Source: Thermoanaerobaculia bacterium (GTDB lineage: Bacteria > Acidobacteriota > Thermoanaerobaculia > Multivoradales > JAHZIX01). From it: 36,057 nt of DNA. Positions within the stretch are counted from its first letter, which is position 1; every line of letters begins with the position of its first letter. The translations under genes and the position numbers were made by a program. The notes under the pieces were generated by a model that worked only from the letters and a program-made list of their open reading frames with translations, searched no databases and was not told where the DNA came from. Below are positions 1-8,542 of this stretch, one piece after another. Location: the NCBI GenBank assembly GCA_027069135.1, contig JALXFE010000583.1:1-36057 (forward strand), written 5' to 3'.

Positions 1-287
1 GATCTGTAGACTCGACGCACTGCTTTCTTTTGCAATTTCAGAAAAACTTCTTGTTGTGACAAATTCTTGTCTCGAAACACCTATTCCAGGGCACTGGAGT
101 TGTTGAAATCGCCTTTAGCTAGAGGGGGCCGACCTCATCGATCCACTCGAGGCGGTTGAAAAAGGGGAAACAATGCGACGCATGGATCGGCAGTTCCGCC
201 TGCAATGGCTCGGTTGGTCAGTGGGACCGATCTTGGATCCGAACGGATGAGCCGGCCGAGACTCTTGAGATGCGGGGAGAGAAGAGC
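1..287. other. Non-coding leader upstream of the TPR gene
   Basis: I see no convincing gene here. The first 100 bases are AT-richer than the rest of the window and contain repeated TTCTTGT words and a small inverted repeat, TTGT-tgtg-ACAA, near position 52. This fits a promoter region for the downstream plus-strand gene, but no clean -35/-10 pair can be assigned. A TTG-initiated extension of the downstream frame from 156 is open, but it lacks a ribosome binding site and has no recognisable protein character. Confidence 0.4.
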
Positions 288-1667
288 ATGAGCGACAGCA
301 TGGATCAAACGCAATCCTGGCGGCGTCTCGCCCGAGGAGAGCTGTCTTTGGAGGATCGCAAGACGCTGATCCGAAACGCCCTCTCGGCAGCCTCGGCTTC
401 CTTGAGCCCGGGCGAAGAGGAAGACCTCCGCCGAAGACGAGCGAGAGAGGCCCATCTCCCTCCGAAGTCCCTCGAAGAAGCGGAGCCCGGGGAACGGCAA
501 GCGTACGAAGAGATGTGGCTCAAGGCACGAGGATTCCTGGGCCGGGAAGAACCCCTCCTGGAGATTTCTCAGGGCTCGGCTGCCCAGCTTCTCGACGAGC
601 TGCGTCGAACCAGCCGGTCTCGCCAGCGGATATTGGTGTGCGAAGATCCACGCTTTCAGAGCTGGTCGCTATGCGAGCTGCTCCTGCGTGAATCCTGGCA
701 CAGCGGATTCGACCGTCCCACGGAAGCCCTGGAGCTTGCAGAGTTGGCGGTGAGCGTGGCTGCGGAGCTCAATCTTCAGGCTTTGGTGCCTCAGCCCTTG
801 ATCTGTGATCTGAAGGCTCGAGCCTGGGCCTTTCTCGGCAATGCCCGACGGATCACCTCAGACCTTCGTGGCGCAGAGAAAGCCTTCGAGCTGGCGGAAT
901 CCCTGATCGATCGGGGGACCGGCGATCCCGTCGAAGAGGGGCGTATCCTCGAGCTTCGAGCCTCCCTTTCTTTGGCCACTCACCACCTGGATGAAGCTGG
1001 CCGGCTCCTCTCCCGAGCCAGCAGTCTCTATCGCCGGTCCGGCTCCCGACATCTTCGGGGACGTTGTCGGGTCAGTGAGGGCCTGCTCTGGGGGCAGCGG
1101 GAAGAGCCCGAGAAGGCCGTGACCTGTCTCAAGAAAGGGCTCGAAGAAATCGATGTCTCCAAAGAGCCCCGGCTACGGCTGGTGGCGACTCATAATCTCT
1201 GTCTGTATCTCAGTGAGCTCGGTCGTCGGGAGGAGGCCCTAGGGTTGCTCTCGCAAGCTCGTGAGCTTCATGGCGAGCTGGCCCATTCCCTGGATTTGGT
1301 CCGCCTTCGTTGGCTCGAGGGCCGCTTGGCCCTGGCTATCGGCAAGACCGAGGAAGCCGAGGCAGCCTTTCTTGAGGTGCGGGAGGAGTTTATCCGGAGG
1401 GGAATCGGCTATGACGTCGCTCTGGTATCCCTCGACCTTGCCGGCATTTACGCCCGTCAGGGGCGGGCTGGTGAGATGCGGAGCCTGGGAGAAGAGATGG
1501 TGCCAATTTTTAAGGCTAGAGATCTGGCACGGGAGGTCATGGCAGCGCTGATCATTCTGCAGAACGCGACCCGCATGGAGAGCGTTTCTGTAGGTTTGAT
1601 CGACGAGCTTTCGACACTCCTCAAGGCCTCTCGGGAATCCGATCCAGGGGAATACCAGGATTCCTAG
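288..1667 (+). CDS. TPR-repeat protein (MalT-like helical repeats), function unknown
   Basis: A 459-residue, apparently cytoplasmic protein with no signal peptide or membrane segment. From about residue 100 it consists of paired amphipathic helices with TPR-like A/L/G/Y spacing, for example LRGAEKAFELAESLI and GRREEALGLLSQARELHG, giving roughly six to eight repeats. The first 100 residues are charged and contain no DNA-binding or catalytic motif I can identify. The frame is open from a TTG at 156, but ATG 288 is preferred because GGGGAGAGAAG precedes it. TPR arrays are protein-interaction scaffolds, so a role as partner or adaptor is inference only. A small ORF follows 18 bp downstream on the same strand. 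The family resembles TPR proteins common in Acidobacteriota genomes, from memory. Confidence 0.8.
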   Translation: MSDSMDQTQSWRRLARGELSLEDRKTLIRNALSAASASLSPGEEEDLRRRRAREAHLPPKSLEEAEPGERQAYEEMWLKARGFLGREEPLLEISQGSAAQLLDELRRTSRSRQRILVCEDPRFQSWSLCELLLRESWHSGFDRPTEALELAELAVSVAAELNLQALVPQPLICDLKARAWAFLGNARRITSDLRGAEKAFELAESLIDRGTGDPVEEGRILELRASLSLATHHLDEAGRLLSRASSLYRRSGSRHLRGRCRVSEGLLWGQREEPEKAVTCLKKGLEEIDVSKEPRLRLVATHNLCLYLSELGRREEALGLLSQARELHGELAHSLDLVRLRWLEGRLALAIGKTEEAEAAFLEVREEFIRRGIGYDVALVSLDLAGIYARQGRAGEMRSLGEEMVPIFKARDLAREVMAALIILQNATRMESVSVGLIDELSTLLKASRESDPGEYQDS

Positions 1668-1685
1668 TTTACCTTTTCTTGGGCG

Positions 1686-1883
1686 ATGAAGCCTTCCGAC
1701 GGACCTCCGCGTATTCGCCATCGGAATCCGGTGTTGCGGGGTTGGCTTTTTCTTGTGGGTCGGCTCAAAGACCTGTGGATACGCTTTGATCAGAGCCATT
1801 CCATCATTGTCTACCGCAGTGGGGAAGTCCCCCCGGAGGCCCAAGAGAGATGGAAGTCTCTCAAGCCGAAGAAGAAAGATTAG
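1686..1883 (+). CDS. Small basic hypothetical protein
   Basis: A 65-residue reading frame starts 18 bp after the TPR gene and ends 12 bp before the convergent hybrid kinase, filling the gap neatly. The product is basic, with a central hydrophobic stretch (LRGWLFLVGRLKDLWIRF) and a Lys-rich end (KPKKKD). I recognise no domain. The fit between its neighbours and its position after the TPR gene favour a real gene. The weak ribosome binding site (only TTGGGCG upstream) and short length argue for caution. It could instead be chance coding in a 3' untranslated region. Confidence 0.45.
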   Translation: MKPSDGPPRIRHRNPVLRGWLFLVGRLKDLWIRFDQSHSIIVYRSGEVPPEAQERWKSLKPKKKD

Positions 1884-1895
1884 CCAATCGGGACA

Positions 1896-3890
1896 CTAGC
1901 TCTGATCGAGAATACGGCGGATCTCGAGGCTCAGGACCTCCATGCCGAAGGGCTTACGAAGAAATCCGCTCGCTCCGGCCCCGAGAAGATTACGGGTCAG
2001 TCGGTCCTGTTCGTAGGCACTGCAGAGAAGGATCTTGATCCGGGGCTGGGCGTCCACCAGCTGGGGAAATACCAGGTTGGCGCCGGGCGGGGAAATATGG
2101 GGATCGAGGAGTGATCCGTGGATGTCTCCGGGATACTGCCGGGCGATCCTCAAGCCTTCAGGCCCCGATGCGGCCACTAGAACTTCGTAACCCAACAACT
2201 CCAATACCTCGGCAGCGACCGAACGGAAGACTTCTTCTTCATCGATCAGGAGAAGGGTCTCGTTGCCTCGAGGCAGGTTCTCCCGGTCCGGCAGGGGGCG
2301 CGATGCGGTGACTTCCGGATCGACAGCGGGAAAAGAGATCTGGATCTCCGTGCCAGATCCTTCCCGGCTCCGAATGCTCAAGTGCCCACTATGGTGTTGG
2401 ACGATCCCCCACACCGCAGCCATCCCCAGGCCCCGGCCCTGAAACTTGGTCGTGAAAAAGGGAGTGTAAATTTTTTCCAAGGTCTCAGCGCTCATTCCGC
2501 AGCCGTTATCCTCTACGGTCAGGCAGACCCTCCGGCCTCGGGTTTCCGCGGGATTCTCCAACGCCTTCGGAGCCTGAAGGTTGCGGCTCTTGAGCCGGAT
2601 TTCACCCTCGCCATTCAAGGCCTCGATAGCGTTGCCCAGGACGTTCATCAGGACCTGCGTGATCTGGGTAGGGTCCGCCGCGATGCTCCAAAGATCTTTC
2701 TGCAGATCGAATTCGATCTCGATCGTCGGCGGCAGGTCCATCGGCCGGGAGTTGACGAGTTCCCGAATTCTTTGGTTGAGGTTCATCACGACCGGTTGGT
2801 AGTGCCCACGCCGGGCAAAGGCGAGAAGTTGCTGGACCAAATCGCTGGCTTTCTCTGCCTGCCGACGGATGATCTCCAAGCGGCCGATGGCGTCCGGGCG
2901 GTCTTCGAGGCGAATCTGGAGGAGTTCGGCGTTGCCCAGAACGCCGAAGAGGAGATTGTTGAATTGGTAGGCCACACCGTCGGCGAGAGTGGCGGTGGCA
3001 TCCAATCGGGCGGCCTCTTCCAAGGCTTGTCGGATTCGTAGACGGCTGGTGATGTCGCGCACGATGATGGTCAGGACATCCTCCTGACCGAGCCTGGAAA
3101 GAGAGAAGGAAATCTCTACCGGCACCTCGTGACCTTGCCTGTCGAGAAGGGACATCTCGAGAGCCCCAGGAATGGCGCTTCCTTCCAGCAGACTTCTCAG
3201 CTGCCGATGGAAGATATCCTGAAATCGCGGTGGCACCAGGGCCGAGACGGAAAGCTCCAGAGCTTGCCGTGCGCTATATCCGAAGATCGACTGAGCACTA
3301 CGGTTCCAGAGGAGAATCCTCCTCCTGGGAGAGAAGCTGATGATGGCGTCGCTGGCGGACTCCGTAATCTGGCGAAGCCGCTTCTCGCTCTGGCGAAGCT
3401 CTTCTTGAGCTTTGAGCTTCTCCTCTTGGAGGCGGTGTTTGTCGAGGAGTTTCTCGATGACCGACGGCAGGAGGCGGATATAGCCACCGGCGGTGTCTTT
3501 GACGATGTAATCGCTAGCACCCAATTTCAAGGCTTCTACGGCGAGAGCCTCGTCGCCGTTCGCGGTGAGCATGATCGTCGGGGGGATCCGCCCCCGGGCC
3601 GCCAAGAGTTGGATGACTTCCAGGCCGTCGCGCACAGGCATCTTGTAGTCCACCGCCAGGACGTCGTATTCCCCTTCATCGTAGAGAGCGAGGCCGGAGC
3701 TACCGTCCGAGGCCAGATCTACTTCGTAACCGGACCTCTCGAGGTGTTTTTGGAAGAGCCTGGCAAGGCCCGCGTCGTCTTCCATGTACAGGACCCGGAT
3801 CGGGCGGCGCCTCGGCGCGGTGGGTGTGGTAGGTGCAGTGGGCGCACCGGGGGCAGTAGGGGCGGAGAGATTCGCTTCGGGTAGCCGCAT
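1896..3890 (-). CDS. Hybrid signalling protein REC-PAS-HisKA-like-HATPase-REC lacking the phospho-acceptor His
   Basis: A 664-residue cytoplasmic two-component hybrid. In order: a Thr/Ala/Pro-rich leader (1-30); receiver 1 (about 31-150) with the acidic pair MEDD, phospho-acceptor Asp in LAVDYKMP and Lys in YIVKD; a PAS domain (about 170-285); a dimerisation region; a HATPase_c domain with N-box (NVLGNAIEAL), G1 (DNGCGM), F-box (PFFTTK) and G2 (GRGLGMA); and receiver 2 (about 545-664) keeping LLD and RKP but with the MPGxDG-type loop altered. The usual phospho-acceptor segment, which in relatives reads like GGIAHDFNN, here reads DGVAYQFNN. Tyr308 (codon 2967-2969, TAC) thus replaces His. ATP-binding boxes are intact, so loss of autophosphorylation is inference. 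It lies 5 bp downstream of the response regulator gene, in one operon. Confidence 0.9.
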   Translation of the reverse strand: MRLPEANLSAPTAPGAPTAPTTPTAPRRRPIRVLYMEDDAGLARLFQKHLERSGYEVDLASDGSSGLALYDEGEYDVLAVDYKMPVRDGLEVIQLLAARGRIPPTIMLTANGDEALAVEALKLGASDYIVKDTAGGYIRLLPSVIEKLLDKHRLQEEKLKAQEELRQSEKRLRQITESASDAIISFSPRRRILLWNRSAQSIFGYSARQALELSVSALVPPRFQDIFHRQLRSLLEGSAIPGALEMSLLDRQGHEVPVEISFSLSRLGQEDVLTIIVRDITSRLRIRQALEEAARLDATATLADGVAYQFNNLLFGVLGNAELLQIRLEDRPDAIGRLEIIRRQAEKASDLVQQLLAFARRGHYQPVVMNLNQRIRELVNSRPMDLPPTIEIEFDLQKDLWSIAADPTQITQVLMNVLGNAIEALNGEGEIRLKSRNLQAPKALENPAETRGRRVCLTVEDNGCGMSAETLEKIYTPFFTTKFQGRGLGMAAVWGIVQHHSGHLSIRSREGSGTEIQISFPAVDPEVTASRPLPDRENLPRGNETLLLIDEEEVFRSVAAEVLELLGYEVLVAASGPEGLRIARQYPGDIHGSLLDPHISPPGANLVFPQLVDAQPRIKILLCSAYEQDRLTRNLLGAGASGFLRKPFGMEVLSLEIRRILDQS

Positions 3891-3895
3891 CGCCG

Positions 3896-4339
3896 CTAGT
3901 TCCCAGAGGGGATCTTGACGATGGAGAGGGTTTCGCTCAATCGGCGGAGGGTGTCGGTAAACTCGGAGTAGTTTACGGGTTTGGTGAAGAACAGGCTGCA
4001 GCCGAGCTCGTAGCAGCGGTCGACATCCCGGGAGTCCTCCGTGGTCGTCAGGACGACGATGGGAATTTTCTGGGTTTCCGGGTCGGTCTTCAACCGATGT
4101 AGAACCTGATAGCCGTCGAGGCGGGGGAGATTGAGATCGAGGAGAATGAGGAGCCGTTCCGGTCGAATTCTTCCTGCGTAGTCGCCTTCAGAATAGAGAA
4201 AATCCAAAGCACATTGGCCATCCGGAATCTGGACGATCTCGTGGGTGATCTGGTTGCGTCGTAGATTCCTCTCGATCAACCGTGCGTGGCCAAGGTCGTC
4301 CTCCACCAGTAGAATGGTCACTGCAGGTAGCTCCGCCAT
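3896..4339 (-). CDS. Single-domain response regulator (CheY/Rcp1-like)
   Basis: A 147-residue stand-alone receiver with no output domain. It shows the acidic pair (LLVEDD), the phospho-acceptor Asp in LLDLNLPRLDG, the Thr in VVLTTT and the conserved Lys in FTKP. The extended loop around YSEGDYAGRIRPE and the LNLPRLDG signature resemble Rcp1-type regulators that partner phytochrome or PAS kinases. The open frame reaches 4366, but ATG 4339 is chosen because a strong GGGGGAG lies just upstream. The hybrid kinase follows after 5 bp, so the two are co-transcribed and probably translationally coupled. Since the kinase lacks its phospho-acceptor His, the phosphate source for this regulator is an open question. 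Confidence 0.9.
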   Translation of the reverse strand: MAELPAVTILLVEDDLGHARLIERNLRRNQITHEIVQIPDGQCALDFLYSEGDYAGRIRPERLLILLDLNLPRLDGYQVLHRLKTDPETQKIPIVVLTTTEDSRDVDRCYELGCSLFFTKPVNYSEFTDTLRRLSETLSIVKIPSGN

Positions 4340-4684
4340 CTGCTCCCCCAAGAAAGATAAGGTCAAGCTGCCGGAACATGGCTTCCGGGCTCATAACCTC
4401 CACCCAAGCTTCGAACGACTAGCAGACCCGTAAGGAGGAACATCGGCCACGGAGCGCTCTCGTTTTTCTAGGGCCCCGTCACCCTCGATCCCAAAAAACC
4501 AGTCTACCGCACCTCGAGCGGGGTTGGCCGAGGTGGGCTCGTGCTGGTAAGAATTGACGTGTGATAAACTAAGCGGCTAGCACGTAAGAAACCTAGGGTT
4601 CGAGCCCCGGCGACCCGCGGCACCTTAACGGGGCCTCAAAGATCCGGTCGAAGCTCTCAATCCATGGAAGATAGGGGGAATTGC
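4340..4684. other. Divergent intergenic region
   Basis: This 345-bp gap separates the minus-strand regulator from the plus-strand DUF3857 gene and should hold promoters for both. No open frame in it looks coding. A weak extended -10-like TGATAAACT lies at 4562-4570. Positions 4521-4616 have a distant resemblance to a tRNA (GGGTTG/CGACCC ends and a GGTTCGAG T-loop-like word), but no cloverleaf can be completed, so no RNA gene is called. Confidence 0.4.
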
Positions 4685-6625
4685 ATGACTCGTAGGCTCG
4701 TTGGCACTCTCGTTCTATTCCTACTCACGGCCTCTTCAGGGAATCGCCTCTTCGCGGCAGGTTGGCCGAAGATCCCCAAATCTGAATGGGAGCTCACGGC
4801 CTTTCCGGGCATCCCCAACGCGCCTGCCGTCGTGCTCCTCAATCGTGGAGAGCTACATTTCAACCACGAAGCCGTCTCCGCCTACTTCGAGGTCTATACC
4901 CGCATCAAGATTCTCAACGAAGAGGGGCGCAAATACGGCACAGTGGAGATTCCCTCGACGAAGTTCCGCCGGACCAAGAGTGTAGAAGCCCGGACGCTCT
5001 TGCCGGACGGCCGGGTCGTTGAGCTCGGGAAAGATGCCAAATTCGAGAAGAAATACTCCGCCTTCTATGACTACTCGATCCGATCCTTCGCCATGCCGGC
5101 GGTGGAGGTCGGCTCGATTATCGAATTTCGTTACCGACGGTACTTCGACTCCTTCTCCGTCGCGGAGCCGTGGTACTTCGATTCCGAGCTGCCGACCCTG
5201 CGCAGCGAAATCGAGTGTAACTATCCCCTGACTCTGGGTCTGGCGCCGGTGAAGTTTTCGCCCTTTGGCCGCGAGATCAAGGAGGAGACCAAGCGGAGTC
5301 CCAAAGCGATCCATGTCCTCTATTGGATGGAGAATCTACCACCGGTTCCGGACGAGCCCTCACGGCTCCCTTTCCCGGACGTAGCTTCCTGGGCGCTCTT
5401 TCTTCCCCGCGAGTATGCCTTCAGCGGTCGGATCTATGACTTCTTCAAAGATTGGCGAGCTACCGTAGATGTGGCGGAAGGGTCTGGGAAATACGGCTAT
5501 AAGGGCGCTCGTGGTGATGCAAGCGCCACCAAATCCAGGGCGAAGAAGCTGGCGGCTTCAGCAGCCTCTCCCCGAGCCCGAGCGGAATCTTTGTATCGCT
5601 TCGTCCGCGACGAAATCACCACCCAGCCTTATTACGGGGTCATGGTCGGGGACCATAGCTGTGACCAGACACTGAAGGAGCAACAGGGGGATTACGCGGA
5701 CAAGGCCCTGCTTCTGCAAGGAATGCTCAAGGCCATCAAGGTCGACTCCTCCCTCGGTTGGGTGAGGCCACGGAATCGAGGGCGGACACAGAAAAGAATC
5801 CCGACCCCCTACCAATTCGACAAGATCCTGGTCGTGGCTGAGCTGGACGGTCAACAGGTGTTCCTGGACCCGTCGGATCCGGATCTCCCCTTCGGAAACC
5901 TGCCGCCGGAAATGGAGGGGATTCCCTGCTTGTTGGTGGATAAGAAAAAGCCGGAGTGGGTGGACACTCCGGTGACCCCATTCCAAGAGAGTCAGAGAAA
6001 TGCGACCTTGAATCTCGCGGTCGATGACGAGGGTATCGTTGCCGGAAAGGGCCGCGTGGTCTTCGTCGGTCACAGTGCCTGGAGTGCCCGGCGGCGGGTC
6101 CGGTCGGCCCAGACGCCGGAGGAATATTGGCAGGAATGGTTGGAGAACCGGTTCCCAGCCTATGACATCACCGAAATCAAGACCGAAGCTCCTCCGGAGG
6201 AGCTTCGCCTGGAGCTCTCCTGGCAGCTGAGCCAAAGAGAAGAAGAAGCTCTCGGAGACGAGGTCGCTCTGGCGATGGCGGCTCCCTTAGGGGTCGTCAA
6301 CAATCCCTTCATCTTGCCACCGGGGCGCCGCCGTTCCCCCGTCCAACTCCGCTTTGCGGATGTCGACAGCGTCGAGCTGACCCTCAACTGGCCGGAGGGT
6401 TGGGAATTGGATAGCTCGCCCCGGCTCGAACCCTTCAGCAACGGCGCCGGTGCCTTCGAAGCCCAAGTCGCGACGGATCCGGCCCAGCGCCAGCTCAAAC
6501 TTCGACGCAGCTTCACAATTGGGCTCTCGAGATTTTTCGGCTCAGACGCCTATAGGGATCTCCACGAGCTCTACGGCAAGGCCGCGGCGGGAGATGCCGA
6601 GCAGATCGTCTTGGTGCGCAAATAG
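4685..6625 (+). CDS. Secreted DUF3857/transglutaminase-like protein, catalytic triad degenerate
   Basis: A 646-residue exported protein. ATG 4685 is preferred over 4664 because AGGGGGA sits 5-6 bp upstream and the product then opens with a signal peptide (MTRRLVGTLVLFLLTASSG). Residues about 45-230 form a DUF3857 beta-sandwich (EVYTRIKILNEEGR, GSIIEFRYRR). About 270-420 is a transglutaminase-like (papain-fold) domain, and the rest resembles the C-terminal beta domain of this family. In active relatives the core is GDCKDK, then NHA, then a D in VDP. Here these read GDYADK (Tyr337), FDKILV (Lys380) and FLDPSD (Asp395), so the Cys and His are gone. It probably acts as a non-catalytic binding partner. 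It is followed after 14 bp by an intact paralogue, suggesting an operon and a pseudoenzyme/enzyme pair. Confidence 0.88.
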   Translation: MTRRLVGTLVLFLLTASSGNRLFAAGWPKIPKSEWELTAFPGIPNAPAVVLLNRGELHFNHEAVSAYFEVYTRIKILNEEGRKYGTVEIPSTKFRRTKSVEARTLLPDGRVVELGKDAKFEKKYSAFYDYSIRSFAMPAVEVGSIIEFRYRRYFDSFSVAEPWYFDSELPTLRSEIECNYPLTLGLAPVKFSPFGREIKEETKRSPKAIHVLYWMENLPPVPDEPSRLPFPDVASWALFLPREYAFSGRIYDFFKDWRATVDVAEGSGKYGYKGARGDASATKSRAKKLAASAASPRARAESLYRFVRDEITTQPYYGVMVGDHSCDQTLKEQQGDYADKALLLQGMLKAIKVDSSLGWVRPRNRGRTQKRIPTPYQFDKILVVAELDGQQVFLDPSDPDLPFGNLPPEMEGIPCLLVDKKKPEWVDTPVTPFQESQRNATLNLAVDDEGIVAGKGRVVFVGHSAWSARRRVRSAQTPEEYWQEWLENRFPAYDITEIKTEAPPEELRLELSWQLSQREEEALGDEVALAMAAPLGVVNNPFILPPGRRRSPVQLRFADVDSVELTLNWPEGWELDSSPRLEPFSNGAGAFEAQVATDPAQRQLKLRRSFTIGLSRFFGSDAYRDLHELYGKAAAGDAEQIVLVRK

Positions 6626-6639
6626 TGGAGACGACACGG

Positions 6640-8520
6640 ATGTCTCCGGCGCGGGGATGGCGAGGGCTCGCCCTGAGCCTGGTACTGAGTTGTGTAGCGG
6701 CGACCGGAGCCTCCGGAGCCTCCATCGCCGAGCACCGAGTGGATCTGACCTTGAATGGGGATGAATACATTCAACAAGAGAGCCTGGTGGTGCGCATCAC
6801 GAGCGAAGCCGATCTCAGGACCTGGGAGTACTACCCCATCTTTCTCAGCGAGAGGGATGCCCTGATCGAAAGCCGGGCAGAAGTGATCTCTGCCGAGGGT
6901 CGGGTGATTCGAAAGATTCCCCGCCGAGATTTCGAGAAGATTCAATCGCCGGGTTCAGGGCTCTACAGCTCGGATGCAGTCCTGCGAGTCCCCTTTGGGG
7001 GGATCCAGGTCGGGGAAGAGCTCCATATGAGCTTCAAGACCCGTCGCCGCCCCGTCTATCCGGCGACCTCGGTCCTTCTCTCCGAGGCCTCGCGGCAGGA
7101 GAATCTCCGGGTTCGAGTCTCCGGCAGCTCCTTTCGCTGGCATCTGCGGGGAGCGGGAGAGTTCCTGCGGGTCACGGCCTCGCCGGACTCCGGAGACAGC
7201 GTCTTGGAGATCGTGGGCGAAGGCGTTCCGGACTTGGATTTCCCCCCCTGGTCCCCGTCGGTGGCCAGTGCCGCTCCGGCCCTGTTACTGACCTGGGGCA
7301 AAGAGACCGAATGGAGTCAGATCGGCGAGTGGTACCAACGGATCAGCTCCGGGCTCCCGACGAGGAGCTCCGAGGTCGCCTCGAAGGCTCGGGAGCTCAT
7401 CGCTGGAAAAGAGACTCCCCGACAACAATTGGAGGCCCTCGTCGGCTACGTGAAAGACAAGATCCGCTACGAAGCCGTGGAGATCGGCGTTGGGGGCTGG
7501 GTGCCCTCTCCCAGCGGCGAGGTGTTGGGCCGGGGGTGGGGAGACTGCAAGGACAAGAGCGAGCTGTTGGTACAGCTCATGGCGGAAGCCGGAATCCCTG
7601 CCCATCTGGCATTGCTGAGAGCCGGTTTCGGTCAGCGCATCGAGCAGGACTTTCCGTCGCCGTTTCAGTTCAACCACGCCATCGTGGCGATACCCGCTGC
7701 AGCGGTGTCCAATTCCGAGGAGGACCCGGTCTCCGGAGGCTACCTCTTCGTCGATCCCACCAGCGAGCAGGGTGGCGTGCGTTGGCTGACCCCGGCCAGC
7801 CAGGGGCGTCATGCCCTGGTGGTCGAGGGTACCGGTGGCCGTCTGGTCCGGACCCCCCAACAATCGGAAGACGACGGACGGGTATTGAGGGTCGAGGGCC
7901 GGGTTTCCGAGGAAGGTGTCTTGGAGGGCGTCGTCGAGTATCGGTTGCAGGGTAGCCGTGCCCTTCCGTGGCTCCGGGACCTCAAGGAGCGTTCCCTGGA
8001 TCGGACCCTGGAAGACCTTCAACGGGTCGTTCACCGGGTGGCGCCGGGAGCAGAAGTGACCCGGGCCGGGTTCAAGAAAGAGGAGGCCCCGGTGCCGGGC
8101 CTTCGTCTCTTCGCCAAGGTTCGGCTGCCGGGCGCTGTGCGCGGTGAGGCCGGCCGCCGATGGCTGCGTCTCGGCTCCTTGGGCTCCCTGCCGGGATCTC
8201 GGGAGCTTGCAGACCGCGAGGGAATGCCCGTGGCCCTGGCTCCCGGGTTCAATCGCACAGAGTGGAAATTGACCCTTCCTAAGAGCTGGTGCCCGGCAAA
8301 GATCTCGGAGGGCGAAGCGGTGAACCCGGTGGGACGGGTACGATCCCGGACGGGCCCCGCGGAAGGGGTCGCGCTCTGGGTCGAGCGGGAGACGCGGATT
8401 CACCAACGTTGGGTCGAAGCTGAGTCTCTGCCGGCCCTGCGGGAGCTGGCCATCGCCGAGAATCGCTTCGCCAAGCGGAGAGTGAGGCTCGAGTGTCCGC
8501 AGCCGGAGGTCTCGAAATAA
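6640..8520 (+). CDS. Secreted DUF3857/transglutaminase-like protein with intact Cys-His-Asp
   Basis: A 626-residue exported paralogue of the preceding gene. A GTG at 6625 overlapping the upstream stop is possible, but ATG 6640 is preferred because GGAG lies 9 bp upstream and the product then begins with a signal peptide (GWRGLALSLVLSCVAATG). A DUF3857 domain occupies about residues 25-190 and the transglutaminase-like core about 230-400. The catalytic residues are visible: Cys303 in GWGDCKDKSELL, His346 in FNHAIV and Asp372 in FVDPTS. The C-terminal third is beta-rich. Family knowledge supports thiol chemistry on peptide or amide substrates in the periplasm or at the cell surface, but no physiological substrate is established. 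The tight spacing implies co-expression with the degenerate partner. Confidence 0.9.
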   Translation: MSPARGWRGLALSLVLSCVAATGASGASIAEHRVDLTLNGDEYIQQESLVVRITSEADLRTWEYYPIFLSERDALIESRAEVISAEGRVIRKIPRRDFEKIQSPGSGLYSSDAVLRVPFGGIQVGEELHMSFKTRRRPVYPATSVLLSEASRQENLRVRVSGSSFRWHLRGAGEFLRVTASPDSGDSVLEIVGEGVPDLDFPPWSPSVASAAPALLLTWGKETEWSQIGEWYQRISSGLPTRSSEVASKARELIAGKETPRQQLEALVGYVKDKIRYEAVEIGVGGWVPSPSGEVLGRGWGDCKDKSELLVQLMAEAGIPAHLALLRAGFGQRIEQDFPSPFQFNHAIVAIPAAAVSNSEEDPVSGGYLFVDPTSEQGGVRWLTPASQGRHALVVEGTGGRLVRTPQQSEDDGRVLRVEGRVSEEGVLEGVVEYRLQGSRALPWLRDLKERSLDRTLEDLQRVVHRVAPGAEVTRAGFKKEEAPVPGLRLFAKVRLPGAVRGEAGRRWLRLGSLGSLPGSRELADREGMPVALAPGFNRTEWKLTLPKSWCPAKISEGEAVNPVGRVRSRTGPAEGVALWVERETRIHQRWVEAESLPALRELAIAENRFAKRRVRLECPQPEVSK

Positions 8521-8542
8521 GTGCCTTCCGGAAGACCTGGCT

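Noticed and set aside
4521-4616. tRNA-like words: GGGTTG/CGACCC ends and GGTTCGAGCCC resembling a T-arm
   Set aside because: The acceptor stem has a mismatch and a wobble, position 8 is not T, no D-arm or anticodon arm can be folded, and there is no CCA. The T-loop word alone is expected by chance about once in several windows of this size.
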